From assembly GCF_022489025.1 (NCBI RefSeq), contig NZ_JAKVTG010000015.1:1-64000 (forward strand): a stretch of 64,000 nucleotides of DNA, in the 5' to 3' direction. Under the pieces are notes generated by a model. The model searched no databases. It was not told the DNA's origin and saw only the letters and a program-made list of their open reading frames with translations. Source of the DNA: Planococcus halocryophilus (GTDB taxonomy: Bacteria; Bacillota; Bacilli; Bacillales_A; Planococcaceae). Shown piece by piece: positions 16,300 to 24,252 of this stretch; position 1 is the stretch's first letter; each line of letters begins with the position of its first letter. The translations under genes were made by a program, and so were the position numbers.

Positions 16300-16317
16300 T
16301 TTTTGAATTAAACGGAC

Positions 16318-16332
16318 GTTGGTTTAACTAAC
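16318..16332 (+). repeat. 15-bp direct repeat, right copy
   Basis: GTTGGTTTAACTAAC lies 19 bases after the acetyltransferase stop codon. The following 16333-16731 region has no gene I can support; a 64-codon frame at 16469 lacks a ribosome site, and an imperfect hairpin (AGCTGCCTAA/TTAGGAAGCCT near 16642-16670) may be a terminator. Confidence 0.55.
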
Positions 16333-16731
16333 CAAGGACAGCTGTACTAATTGCTGACTTGTTCTTCCAAAATCGGGCGCGATTGTTGATCACACGTTTT
16401 AGAAAAGAAGGAGAAGCATAGTAAATTACTGTTTTCGACATTTTTGTCTGAAAGGCTTTCTAATAAACTTGTTAAAAGACGTTCCCAATTTTGGTGAGGT
16501 ATGCCGAATTTTCGGCTACCCTTTTAGATGTCTAATTTTCGAGAAAAACACACTTGGCCCATCTTATACATACTGTAAAATCATGTGTATTCCTAAGCGC
16601 CTTCCAGCCGTAAATAATGCGCTACATTGGACCAAAGAAAAAAGCTGCCTAAGTTATAATTAGGAAGCCTTCGATTTAATCTACTGCTATGTAGGTTTTG
16701 ATTAATTCTCTGCGGCATTTCAAGATTGTAA

Positions 16732-17325
16732 TCAGGTTACATTTACACTTGTTACTTTTATCAAATAATGGTTTTCTTTCATTGCACTAGACTCTTTCCT
16801 ATGTGTCGTTATGCTGGTAGGGCGGAATAGATTTTCTTTTTCTGTTTCCCTCAGTTCCACAGCAAAAATGAGTTTGCCTTTTGGCTTTTGGAATATCAAG
16901 TCAACCTGCCTTCTAACAAAAACGCTGCCTCGAACATTGGGGTTAACCAGTTTTACTATACATTCACATTCATGAAGCAAATTGTACAAATAAGGAGTAA
17001 ATTCTAATCTCGCTCTATTTTCATCCCACGCACCTTCATCAGCAGATTTAAGAAATTCTAAATCCCACTCGCCACTCAACATTTTTTCGAACTGGGCTGT
17101 GGCATTCCTAGTCGATAGGTTTTTCCAATTTTGTAGCCCCATTAAATGTGGTAACTGAGATCCCTCAGCTTCGATAATGAAGCTGGGGATTTTTTTATGA
17201 TTAGTTGTGTACTCAAATTTTTTAGGTGCAACATGTTCCTCAAAAAACTGCATAAAGAAACGCAAATCTATTGGATTTTCTTTAGTGAATCCATCAAAAT
17301 TTTTGGCCCATTCCTCTGTGTACAT
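16732..17325 (-). CDS. PBECR4-type putative nuclease
   Basis: The 197-residue protein matches the pattern I know for PBECR4 domains: DLRFFMQFFEEHVAPKKFEY, then a conserved SQLPHLMGLQNWKNLSTR stretch near residues 60-77, FEKMLSGEWDLEFLKS, and a later RLEFTPYLYNLLHE helix. These domains are predicted RNases of phage and conjugative-element conflict proteins; here the domain stands alone. ATG 17325 is used because GGGGGG lies 5 bp upstream; the longer frame from 17358 would start inside a terminator hairpin. The gene depends on a structured leader. Confidence 0.6.
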   Translation of the reverse strand: MYTEEWAKNFDGFTKENPIDLRFFMQFFEEHVAPKKFEYTTNHKKIPSFIIEAEGSQLPHLMGLQNWKNLSTRNATAQFEKMLSGEWDLEFLKSADEGAWDENRARLEFTPYLYNLLHECECIVKLVNPNVRGSVFVRRQVDLIFQKPKGKLIFAVELRETEKENLFRPTSITTHRKESSAMKENHYLIKVTSVNVT

Positions 17326-17341
17326 ATAAGCCCCCCTAACG

Positions 17342-17551
17342 AAAAAGGACTCCGACATGGTTATGTCAGAGCCCTGTACTTTAAAGATAATGTAGGATGT
17401 CCCATCTAAGCCTCAGGGAAAGGCAGCCGTGATAGTCTTTGTCATTTTCCAACTTAGTAATCGATACTTTCGGGAGAAATGCCGTCACGTCAGAGCAGAC
17501 TTCCTACTACTAGCCCGCTGTGGTGCAATAACTTAATTCTTTATCTAACCT
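17342..17551 (-). ncRNA. Structured leader or small RNA upstream of the PBECR4-type gene
   Basis: A transcript from the promoter at 17558-17586 would cross about 210 bases with much secondary structure and end at an intrinsic terminator (CTCTGACAT-loop-ATGTCGGAG, then TTTTT, 17342-17373), only 17 bases before the gene's start. An upstream CTCTGACGT (17487-17495) can pair, with two G-U pairs, with the same 3' terminator arm. That gives an alternative antiterminator. The layout suits a riboswitch-like attenuator or an RNA antitoxin ahead of its toxin. I recognise no known family. Confidence 0.55.
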
Positions 17552-17557
17552 CAATTT

Positions 17558-17586
17558 ACTATATATACCTGGTAAAAGCAACGAAA
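17558..17586 (-). promoter_or_regulatory. Promoter of the PBECR4 leader
   Basis: On the minus strand TTTCGT and TATAGT are separated by 17 bp. Transcription should start near 17551 toward the PBECR4-type gene. Confidence 0.5.
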
Positions 17587-17645
17587 TGCTACGATATTTC
17601 GAGTATTTCCCCATTTTTTGTTGATATTAGTTACTAATACCATGT

Positions 17646-17676
17646 AAAAGAGGATATATCTTATATGCCTCTTTTT
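17646..17676 (+). terminator. AT-rich terminator-like hairpin in a gene-free stretch
   Basis: AAAAGAGG and CCTCTTTTT pair around AT-rich sequence. The surrounding 17587-17995 region shows no gene, repeat or RNA I can support. Confidence 0.45.
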
Positions 17677-17995
17677 AATGGCTCTAATCTTAAAATTTTT
17701 AGCTAGCTATAATCGCCCGCAAGATTGATTGGCTATAAGTAAAGGAATCACGTTCTTTCAATATAGCGCAAAAAGTTAAAGCCTCCTCGATGGCAATCCA
17801 CAATTATATTCCGGTTTCATAGATATACTAATCTTCATGCAACAAGATAACTTATTCGGATAAATCTCATGGTCGGATGACGCTTAAAGAAGCAAAAGCA
17901 ACAGATTAAAGTACGTCAATCATGAGTGATCATTGGTCACACCCTCTATATGCAGGATAATGACATATGGTGAGTGAGTAAGCCCTTGTGCTTAA

Positions 17996-18055
17996 TGAAC
18001 CGCACCCCAAATGGAAGACACTTTAAAAAAAGTGACCCATTTGGGGTGCGGTTCA
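17996..18055. mobile_element. Back-to-back ends resembling IS3/IS150-type terminal repeats
   Basis: TGAACCGCACCCCAAATGG (17996-18014) and its exact complement (18037-18055) enclose 22 bases. The ends start TG and finish CA, and the ACCCCAAA core with GACACTTT next to it resembles terminal repeats of the IS150 group as I remember them. No transposase or target duplication is visible. It may be an IS scar, a tiny non-autonomous element or simply a strong hairpin. Confidence 0.45.
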
Positions 18056-18079
18056 AGAGTAGCTTGGCTACTCTTTTTT
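18055..18079 (+). terminator. Intrinsic terminator
   Basis: AAGAGTAGC-TTG-GCTACTCTT followed by TTTT is a clean terminator. It directly follows the IS-like inverted repeat. Confidence 0.65.
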
Positions 18080-18194
18080 GTTTCCTCATTAACTACAGAA
18101 TTGAGGTGAAGATGGTTTTAATAGTGAAAATTCTTATAGCATGTTTACAAATGAATCAACCTGTTTAAATAGTTATTTCTAGGACGCCTCTTCT

Positions 18195-18557
18195 CTAATC
18201 GTTAGCTGAAATGGATACGACTTCACGAACTAAGACGCTTCTTCTTTTATTGAACTCCACGTAAATCAACACTTGATTTCGAAAATCGATGTCAATAATG
18301 ACTCCTTCATGATAATGAAATTCCCCCTCTCTCCACGTTTGAATGCAAACCCAACACTTTCTTTTCATAGCAAGTTCCATCTCTTCTTGTATTAGCTGCA
18401 AATCCATTTCCGTTAAATCAGGTTGAGCCACTTTGTCTTCTTTTTCTCGCCATGCTTTGATCAGTTCAACGTGTTCCGTTAGAAACATCCCTTGCCATTT
18501 AATGATCCCACGGTCTTTGATTTCCCCAACATGCTTCATGTGTTTGTTCCGTTTCAC
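18195..18557 (-). CDS. YolD-like family protein
   Basis: The 120-residue protein has the YolD signature DRGIIKWQGMFLTEHVELIKAW near residues 16-37 and the later YHEGVIIDIDFRNQVLIYVEF pattern with a basic turn. YolD proteins often accompany Y-family DNA polymerases on plasmids and phages, though none is next to it here; function is uncertain. GTG 18557 is the start with AGGGGTG upstream. It lies downstream of the conjugation operon but past a terminator, so it probably has its own promoter. Confidence 0.8.
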   Translation of the reverse strand: MKRNKHMKHVGEIKDRGIIKWQGMFLTEHVELIKAWREKEDKVAQPDLTEMDLQLIQEEMELAMKRKCWVCIQTWREGEFHYHEGVIIDIDFRNQVLIYVEFNKRRSVLVREVVSISAND

Positions 18558-18636
18558 CTAATCACCCCTAAAAAAATAAGAACACACATTCTTAATATAC
18601 CACTTAAATTCTATTTCTAAGCGTAGATTTTTAAAT

Positions 18637-18675
18637 AAAAAAAGACCCAAAGAATGAACTCACTCTTCGGATCTT
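18637..18675 (-). terminator. Terminator of the conjugation operon
   Basis: On the minus strand AAGATCCGAAGAGTG and CATTCTTTGGGTCTT pair with a few mismatches and end in seven T. It follows the AbrB-type gene, the last of the operon. Confidence 0.65.
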
Positions 18676-18742
18676 ACTAAATGGGTATTCAGTTCACTCT
18701 TTTTTCAAGACGATCTTCAACTACCATTACAGCATACGTTCA

Positions 18743-18994
18743 CTATTCACTACTCATGTACTGAACAATTTGTTTCAGTCCTTCTTTACTAATCCACGCC
18801 TCACCAATTCGAATGGCCTCATCAGCTACTTTTCCTGTCACAGCGCAAACATATCGCTGACGATGAGGTTCAATGACGATTTGTCGTTCATTATGTGTGA
18901 TGTCGACTTGATCGCCCTCATGCAACTGAAAAATATCTAGAATTTCTTTTGGAATAACCAGACGTCCTGCGTTGTTAATTCGTTTTGTATGCAC
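18743..18994 (-). CDS. AbrB/SpoVT-type DNA-binding regulator
   Basis: The 83-residue protein starts with a swapped-hairpin AbrB fold: HTKRINNAGRLVIPKEILDIFQLHEGDQVDI, the standard R-x-x-D/N-x-x-G-R-I/L-V-I/L-P pattern. The C-terminal part (CAVTGKV, then GEAWISKEGLKQIVQYM) resembles the tail of transition-state regulators with a Cys. It binds AT-rich DNA as a dimer. It lies 11 bp after the EssB-like gene and is probably the last gene of the conjugation operon, so it may regulate that operon. Confidence 0.85.
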   Translation of the reverse strand: MHTKRINNAGRLVIPKEILDIFQLHEGDQVDITHNERQIVIEPHRQRYVCAVTGKVADEAIRIGEAWISKEGLKQIVQYMSSE

Positions 18995-19005
18995 GATTTC
19001 CCCCC

Positions 19006-20517
19006 TTACTCTGCCTTCATACTTTCTTCGATTGCTTGATTGAGTTCCTTTAAGCGTACTTCATATTTCTTTACTGCTTTTTTATCTTCTTCTTTGGCTA
19101 ACGCTTCTTCTATTTGCTGTTTCTCTGTTCGCCATTCCTTTAACGTGAGTGCCTTCTTTTCGGCTTCGAGCACCTGGCTCATCCATGCTTCATCGGTTAG
19201 GCTATGTTTGTCTAGAAAGCCTTTAGCGCCTTGAAAATCCTTTTCTTCAACAAATGCTTCGATGACGGTTTCAATCCGCTGATCTGTTAATTCCACTTGA
19301 TTCCGTAGTTCAATAATTCGCGACCACTCGGCTTCTACCGATGCCAGTTCAAACTCCACCACTTCGGCAGGTTCCTCTGTCATGTCTTGAAGCTCTTTCA
19401 GTCCTTCTACATCGTTATTTTGCCTAAGTTGCGCAGCAATTTCTCCAATCAACGTTGGCTGATGGGCAAGCGCTTTTTTGTAGTCACCTTGCTCAATATA
19501 CAGCTGATTGAGTACAGCTTGATCTGCAACTGGCAATTCACTGTAGTCTACCGACTCTAAACGTTCTACTACTCCTTCAGTATCTCCTAAAAGTCCTTCT
19601 CGGTAAACGTCTGCTAGATTTAATTCAGCACTGTCCACTTCTCTTGCCTCTTTTGTCTCTGCATTTTCTGTTGCTTGTGTTAGAAGTACGTTTAAACCGA
19701 ATGCAGCTAATAGAACAGCAACCACCCCAACGAACAACTTGTTGTTTCCGGTAGTTGTCGATTTCGTCTGTTTCTCTTTTGGCTTCTTTGGAAAAGAAAT
19801 GAAGCGCTGTACATTTTCACGTAGTACCGTTGACGAACCTGCCCATTTCTTTTGGGTTTGTTTGGAGCGTTCGAGTTCTTGTTGTTGCAGTTGTTTCTTT
19901 TCTTCTACTTGATTCGACACATCCAACACATATGCTTCGATTTCTTCTAAGGATTGCAAGCGCAAGTAGATGGTTTCAGCAAACCGAATCACTTCGTCGC
20001 TTTGTTCTAAGAAGTCTGTTCTTCTTGGTCTGCCAAACACTTGATTGAGTCGTGTCAGTGAAATGATGATAAGGTCTTTAACAGCCATTACGCGTTCTTT
20101 GTCATTGTGTAAAGGCATCACTTCATTTTCTGTGACCAGTACATGAAGGCGCGATTCTTCTTTATTCAGTACAAAGTTTTCTTTTTGCCACAACACATTG
20201 ACATCGTACTGCTGAGCTAAGCGAACAAGGGATAAATAATACGGCAACTTGTCTTCAAATTCCATCGCCTTCAGCGCTGTAAACGCATGTAGGTCCGTTA
20301 AGTCATACGCAAATCGGACCTGCCCCGATTGAAAGGAGATCTGTTGTGCTGATAAGAAGGTTGGGTCTCCCATTACTTGTTGCATTTGTTTTTCATATGC
20401 TCGTTCAATTTGTTCCATCTCTTCTGTCTTAAAAGCAGACAATGGCTGCAAGAAATAAAACGAGTTTTGATTGATTTCGATCGTTCCTATCTGATTGGCG
20501 ATTGTTCGAATAACCAT
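19006..20517 (-). CDS. EssB/YukC-like membrane protein in the conjugation operon
   Basis: The 503-residue protein has the build of type VII secretion EssB/YukC: a cytoplasmic pseudokinase-like domain (about 1-215; FAYDLTDLHAFTALKAM, DKLPYYLSLVRLAQQYDVNVLW), a basic coiled linker, one membrane helix (LFVGVVAVLLAAFGLNVLL, about 262-280) and an extracytoplasmic helical repeat domain (DVYREGLLGDTEGVVERLES). A long coiled coil ends it. It sits in a type IV secretion operon with no WXG100 or EccC-like ATPase nearby. It probably anchors or scaffolds the transfer channel. ATG 20517 is the start. Confidence 0.75.
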   Translation of the reverse strand: MVIRTIANQIGTIEINQNSFYFLQPLSAFKTEEMEQIERAYEKQMQQVMGDPTFLSAQQISFQSGQVRFAYDLTDLHAFTALKAMEFEDKLPYYLSLVRLAQQYDVNVLWQKENFVLNKEESRLHVLVTENEVMPLHNDKERVMAVKDLIIISLTRLNQVFGRPRRTDFLEQSDEVIRFAETIYLRLQSLEEIEAYVLDVSNQVEEKKQLQQQELERSKQTQKKWAGSSTVLRENVQRFISFPKKPKEKQTKSTTTGNNKLFVGVVAVLLAAFGLNVLLTQATENAETKEAREVDSAELNLADVYREGLLGDTEGVVERLESVDYSELPVADQAVLNQLYIEQGDYKKALAHQPTLIGEIAAQLRQNNDVEGLKELQDMTEEPAEVVEFELASVEAEWSRIIELRNQVELTDQRIETVIEAFVEEKDFQGAKGFLDKHSLTDEAWMSQVLEAEKKALTLKEWRTEKQQIEEALAKEEDKKAVKKYEVRLKELNQAIEESMKAE

Positions 20518-20541
20518 GCTGTGTTCACCACCTTTATAAGA

Positions 20542-21297
20542 CTATTGAAGCTCCGGATAATAAGCTAAGGCTTCTTCAACTTCTTTGCGATAGGCTTCTT
20601 GTTCAGCTTCTACCTCGCTCTCTGGGACGCGAGATTGAATCCCTTCATATTCTTTATCAGCTTCTTTTAAATTGATTGATGGGATATCCAATGCAGGGTG
20701 TTGAACTAAAATTAATTTATTATCTTTACTCTTTACAAATCGAATCTCTGAAGATTGTTCTTCCTCTTTACTCTCATATTTATAGGTAGTTTTTGAAAAT
20801 ATTAATTCTGATTTTGAAAAATGAAGCGATTTGTATTCTTCACTTTCACTTGTATCTATTTCTAGTTGCATAGTTTCTATTCCGTCGTATTCACAATGAC
20901 CTAAACTACATGGTTCACTATTTTTTTTGTTAAAATAGACTTTTTCATTTTCACCAGTTGCTCCTTGAAAAGCAATTCCACCGGCAAATTCTTCTTTTAT
21001 CTTTTCGAAAACGATCTTGTCAGCTTTATCTTGAACTTGAGTATTAAAAGATGATTCATCTTTTAACATTATCTCTTCATCTTGAATGCTCTGATTTACT
21101 TCTTTCTCAAGCTCTTGCAACCTTTCGTTCAAAAAAACGATTATTTCTTCTGCTTGTTCAACATCTGTTTCGGTAAATACTTTTTCGTTATCTGAACCTT
21201 GCTCTGTTTCTTCCTGATTTTCAGCATCTGAATTACAAGCTCCAAGTACCGAAACAACTATTAGTAAGATTAGTAAATATAAATATTTCCTCATCAT
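20542..21297 (-). CDS. Lipoprotein of the conjugation operon
   Basis: The 251-residue protein begins with a signal peptide and lipobox (LLILLIVVSVLGAC, Cys about residue 21) followed by an acidic, Ser/Glu-rich linker. It should be anchored outside the membrane. The rest is charged and mostly helical (EEIIVFLNERLQELEKEVNQ) with a central beta region holding two Cys (EPCSLGHCEY). No family is recognised. It lies 9 bp after the VirB6-like gene, so it is likely part of the transfer channel or cell-contact layer. GGAGTGTAATG precedes the start. Confidence 0.75.
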   Translation of the reverse strand: MMRKYLYLLILLIVVSVLGACNSDAENQEETEQGSDNEKVFTETDVEQAEEIIVFLNERLQELEKEVNQSIQDEEIMLKDESSFNTQVQDKADKIVFEKIKEEFAGGIAFQGATGENEKVYFNKKNSEPCSLGHCEYDGIETMQLEIDTSESEEYKSLHFSKSELIFSKTTYKYESKEEEQSSEIRFVKSKDNKLILVQHPALDIPSINLKEADKEYEGIQSRVPESEVEAEQEAYRKEVEEALAYYPELQ

Positions 21298-21306
21298 TAC
21301 ACTCCT

Positions 21307-22329
21307 TTATCTTCTTGCATATCGAGCAACATATTTAACTGATGACCCAACTGCTTTTGCAGAACCTGTAGAAGCTCCAAATTGATTCAATAATGTAGGA
21401 ATCGTTAACCCTACGATAAAGAAAATCATTCCTAAAATCATGCTTCCTCCATCGGTTAGATCCACTAGTGTTTTTATTCCTAAAACAAAACATAATAATT
21501 GGATTGTAAGAGTTAGGATATTACTCACCACTGTTTTCAACCAAAGATTAAAAAAATTGTACTGATCATTAACTATTGTAGGAATCGCTAGGACACCTGT
21601 TATATAAAGAATTACAAATAATACTGTTCGATAAAGAATTGATAGGAAAAAAATGAACAGAATGGCTGACACAATAATCATTAAAATTAGCCCATAACCT
21701 ACTGAGTTCACAGCCATTACTTGCATAATATCGTAATGAGTAACCGGTGACGTTAGCATCGTTTCTGTCAGTAGATGAGTTAACTCCAAAATCCAATCAA
21801 ACAATTGAGCATAGACACCCAGCAAAATACCTCCAGTGACTACAGCAATTAACTTGTCATGAAGCGAATTCATTCCCTCTTCTCCATTTCCAGTGTACAG
21901 GATAACAATTTTCGTCGTTTGCCATACAATAAAAATGGCTGTAATTGTCCATGCTAACGATTTAAAATTTAGCATGTATCCTTCATAAACAGGATTTCCT
22001 GTAATAAAATCGGCATCAATCTGAAACTTACTGAAGCTATCTACCGCGCCAAATATAAACCCACTTACTGTCGTGAATAAGAAGCTATTGGTATGACAAC
22101 CGATTTCATGCCATTTGCAGCTAAATTGATTTGTACTGTAATCATATTGTTCAAGATAAAGAACGTTTTTCATATAAGATTCAACACTGTCTACTTTTTC
22201 ACTATTTGACTGGGTTGTCTTATATTCTTCAATTGTCTCTTCCATAAATTGGCCCTCTTCAGCAACTACTGAAATCGGAAGGAAGAAGAAAAAAAGCAAA
22301 AGAAATACTGCTATCAAAATTCTTCTCAC
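21307..22329 (-). CDS. VirB6/TrbL-like polytopic membrane protein
   Basis: The 340-residue protein has a signal-like N-terminus (VFLLLFFFFLPISVVAEE), then about six membrane helices, with VGYGLILMIIVSAILFIFFLSILYRTVLFVILYITGVLAIP as the long central block typical of VirB6/TrbL channel proteins. It should form part of the inner-membrane pore of the type IV system. It overlaps the stop of the 22326 gene by 4 bp, indicating coupled translation. Confidence 0.75.
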   Translation of the reverse strand: MRRILIAVFLLLFFFFLPISVVAEEGQFMEETIEEYKTTQSNSEKVDSVESYMKNVLYLEQYDYSTNQFSCKWHEIGCHTNSFLFTTVSGFIFGAVDSFSKFQIDADFITGNPVYEGYMLNFKSLAWTITAIFIVWQTTKIVILYTGNGEEGMNSLHDKLIAVVTGGILLGVYAQLFDWILELTHLLTETMLTSPVTHYDIMQVMAVNSVGYGLILMIIVSAILFIFFLSILYRTVLFVILYITGVLAIPTIVNDQYNFFNLWLKTVVSNILTLTIQLLCFVLGIKTLVDLTDGGSMILGMIFFIVGLTIPTLLNQFGASTGSAKAVGSSVKYVARYARR

Positions 22330-22589
22330 ATCATTACCTCCTTATTCAATAGTGTCAAAATAAGAAAAAGAAGAGGAACAATTACGACCATCGCCCACTT
22401 CATAATGATTTGTTTCTTTATATCAACCTTCTCTTTGTCACTCAGATGCTTATCGTACATCAATTCAAACTTGCGTTCTTCCTGTTCAATGGCTGTTCGA
22501 GAAAGTCGATCAATCAATCGATCCATCTTCTGTTGGATTTGTTGCTGGAAGACGAGTACCTGTTTGAGTTGTTCTTTCATCTCGATCAT
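22326..22589 (-). CDS. Small coiled-coil membrane protein of the conjugation operon
   Basis: The 87-residue protein has a coiled-coil N-terminal part (EQLKQVLVFQQQIQQKMDRL) and one C-terminal membrane helix (WAMVVIVPLLFLILTLL). The fold recalls haemolysin XhlA-type small phage proteins but that likeness may be general. It lies between the VirB8-like and VirB6-like genes and is coupled to the latter by a 4-bp overlap. GAAAGGATG precedes the start. Confidence 0.65.
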   Translation of the reverse strand: MIEMKEQLKQVLVFQQQIQQKMDRLIDRLSRTAIEQEERKFELMYDKHLSDKEKVDIKKQIIMKWAMVVIVPLLFLILTLLNKEVMM

Positions 22590-22603
22590 CCTTTCACTTC
22601 CAT

Positions 22604-23155
22604 TTATCCGTTTTTCATCGCTTCCTCGAACGCTTCTCCGGACGTTAAGGGCTCCAAATCATGCGCATTCACTTTCCATTCACCTTGCTCTTCTATCCAG
22701 TGGATTTGCGACATGAGGTACATCACACGCTGCGTACCTGGTGTTTCCCGTTCTCCGTCTACACCCGTTAAAGTAATTCGGTAAATCGCGTAGACCTGAT
22801 ACCCTTCTTGTTCCGGACGAACGGAAATATTGAATACCTCTAGATCTTCCGTATCGCTTCGGCTATGACCGTGCATCGTTTCAGCTTCTTCGACTTCGCT
22901 TTCAACTTCTGAACGGTACGCTTCTGAAAAATAACGAATGGAGTCGCCTTCAAATGTGGCTTCGATAAAGGCTTCCGTCTGAGCATAGAGTGCTTCTTGT
23001 TGTGTTTCTTTTGTGGTTAGCTTCTCGACTTGCTTTGTGAGGTGCTCATTTTTCTTTTCGGCGTCTTGTTTGCTGAAGTACAGGTTGAAACTCACGATTG
23101 CGAGTAGCAACGCAAGCGCCCCAAGCACAATGGTTTGTAAGTTTACTGGTTTCAC
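22604..23155 (-). CDS. VirB8/TcpC-like conjugation protein
   Basis: The 183-residue protein has a single N-terminal membrane helix (TIVLGALALLLAIVSFNLYF), a short coiled coil, and an external NTF2-like domain ending in QIHWIEEQGEWKVNAHDLEPL, the usual close of such folds. VirB8-like proteins bridge the channel parts outside the membrane. It overlaps the end of the lytic-enzyme gene by 4 bp. The family call rests on topology, domain pattern and position. Confidence 0.7.
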   Translation of the reverse strand: MKPVNLQTIVLGALALLLAIVSFNLYFSKQDAEKKNEHLTKQVEKLTTKETQQEALYAQTEAFIEATFEGDSIRYFSEAYRSEVESEVEEAETMHGHSRSDTEDLEVFNISVRPEQEGYQVYAIYRITLTGVDGERETPGTQRVMYLMSQIHWIEEQGEWKVNAHDLEPLTSGEAFEEAMKNG

Positions 23156-24252
23156 GCGCCCTCTTCCTTTCCAGCTTCGAGATACTTCATGGGATTGACT
23201 CGGTTGCCAAACATGCGATCCGTATGGATTTCAAAGTGCAAGTGATCACCAGTCGAACGTCCAGTAGTGCCACACTGACCTAGAGGTTCAAGTTGGCCAA
23301 TTTCCTGTCCCACTTTTACGTCAATTTTGCTGAGATGGGCATATAAGCTAAAGTACTTGTTTGCATGTTCAACAACGACCACGTTTCCGTACGTTGCCAA
23401 AATACCGGATGGATAAGAGGCAAAAACCACAGTCCCTTCTTTCGCTGCGTGAATCGGATCCGGTTGGCTACACGCTAAATCGACGCCTTCATGCGCTGAC
23501 ACATCTCCGGTGATGGGATGGACACGAATGCCGAAGTTCGAATTAACGGTGACATTTGGAATCGGTTGAACAAACTCACCTGTATTGCTCGTGCAGTTCA
23601 TTGTTAATCCACCTAACGAGCTCACCACTTGGGCGACGTTTGGAACCCAATGACTGTTTAAATTGGTCGGGTCATTACTAGCTCCTATCGGTGCATAAAC
23701 AGAACCTAGGTCGGCAATCGTTACAAGTCCGTCTTGAATGATTCGGTTGTGCAGCGTCTTGCCCATCGAAGCAATGCCTTCTTCCAACGTATCAAAGACA
23801 AACAGTCCATTTGCTCCCATCAACCCTCCGGGATTGTTCTTTTCCACCACAGCCGAAGACGTCCCGTAGCCGGTTTCGTGCAACGCAATGGCAGCCATCA
23901 ACACAGGATCAATGTCCTGTTCTTCGGCTACTGACAAGAACACGTCCTCCATTCCCTCAAAAACGCCCGCAGAGGCGAATTCTGCTTCCCAAAGGGCTTT
24001 GTCCAATTCACCTTTCGGGGCGCAGTATGCGCCTCCTGAAGAAGCTGAGAGCGCGTCTAAATTGCTATTGGGGTCGTCTAAGTTAAAACCTTCGCCCTTA
24101 CTAGCCATCGACATGAAGACTGGCATGATGATTAGCAAAAGGGTGACCCCAACGGCAATCAATCCCAATGGACTGAACAATACCTTTGTCAGCAAGATGG
24201 ACCCGATTGTTTTGGCTGTATCTTTTGGATTCATGCCCTCATCCCTTTTCAA
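23152..24252 (-). CDS. VirB1-like cell-wall hydrolase: glucosaminidase plus M23 peptidase
   Basis: The 366-residue protein has a membrane anchor (about 20-45), a glucosaminidase-type domain (VLMAAIALHETGYGTSSAVVEKNNPGGL, about 115-205) and a C-terminal M23 endopeptidase. The latter's zinc residues are visible in HPITGDVSAHEGVDLAC, YAHLSKI and GDHLHFEIH. It opens the cell wall for the transfer channel by cutting both glycan and peptide. The operon position, next to VirB4- and VirB8-like genes, supports this. It overlaps the VirB4-like gene by 4 bp. Confidence 0.9.
   Translation of the reverse strand: MKRDEGMNPKDTAKTIGSILLTKVLFSPLGLIAVGVTLLLIIMPVFMSMASKGEGFNLDDPNSNLDALSASSGGAYCAPKGELDKALWEAEFASAGVFEGMEDVFLSVAEEQDIDPVLMAAIALHETGYGTSSAVVEKNNPGGLMGANGLFVFDTLEEGIASMGKTLHNRIIQDGLVTIADLGSVYAPIGASNDPTNLNSHWVPNVAQVVSSLGGLTMNCTSNTGEFVQPIPNVTVNSNFGIRVHPITGDVSAHEGVDLACSQPDPIHAAKEGTVVFASYPSGILATYGNVVVVEHANKYFSLYAHLSKIDVKVGQEIGQLEPLGQCGTTGRSTGDHLHFEIHTDRMFGNRVNPMKYLEAGKEEGA

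Noticed and set aside
16469-16663. 64-codon frame between the acetyltransferase and PBECR4-type genes
   Set aside because: It has no ribosome site, an odd Cys-rich composition and runs into a terminator-like hairpin. I cannot support it as a gene.
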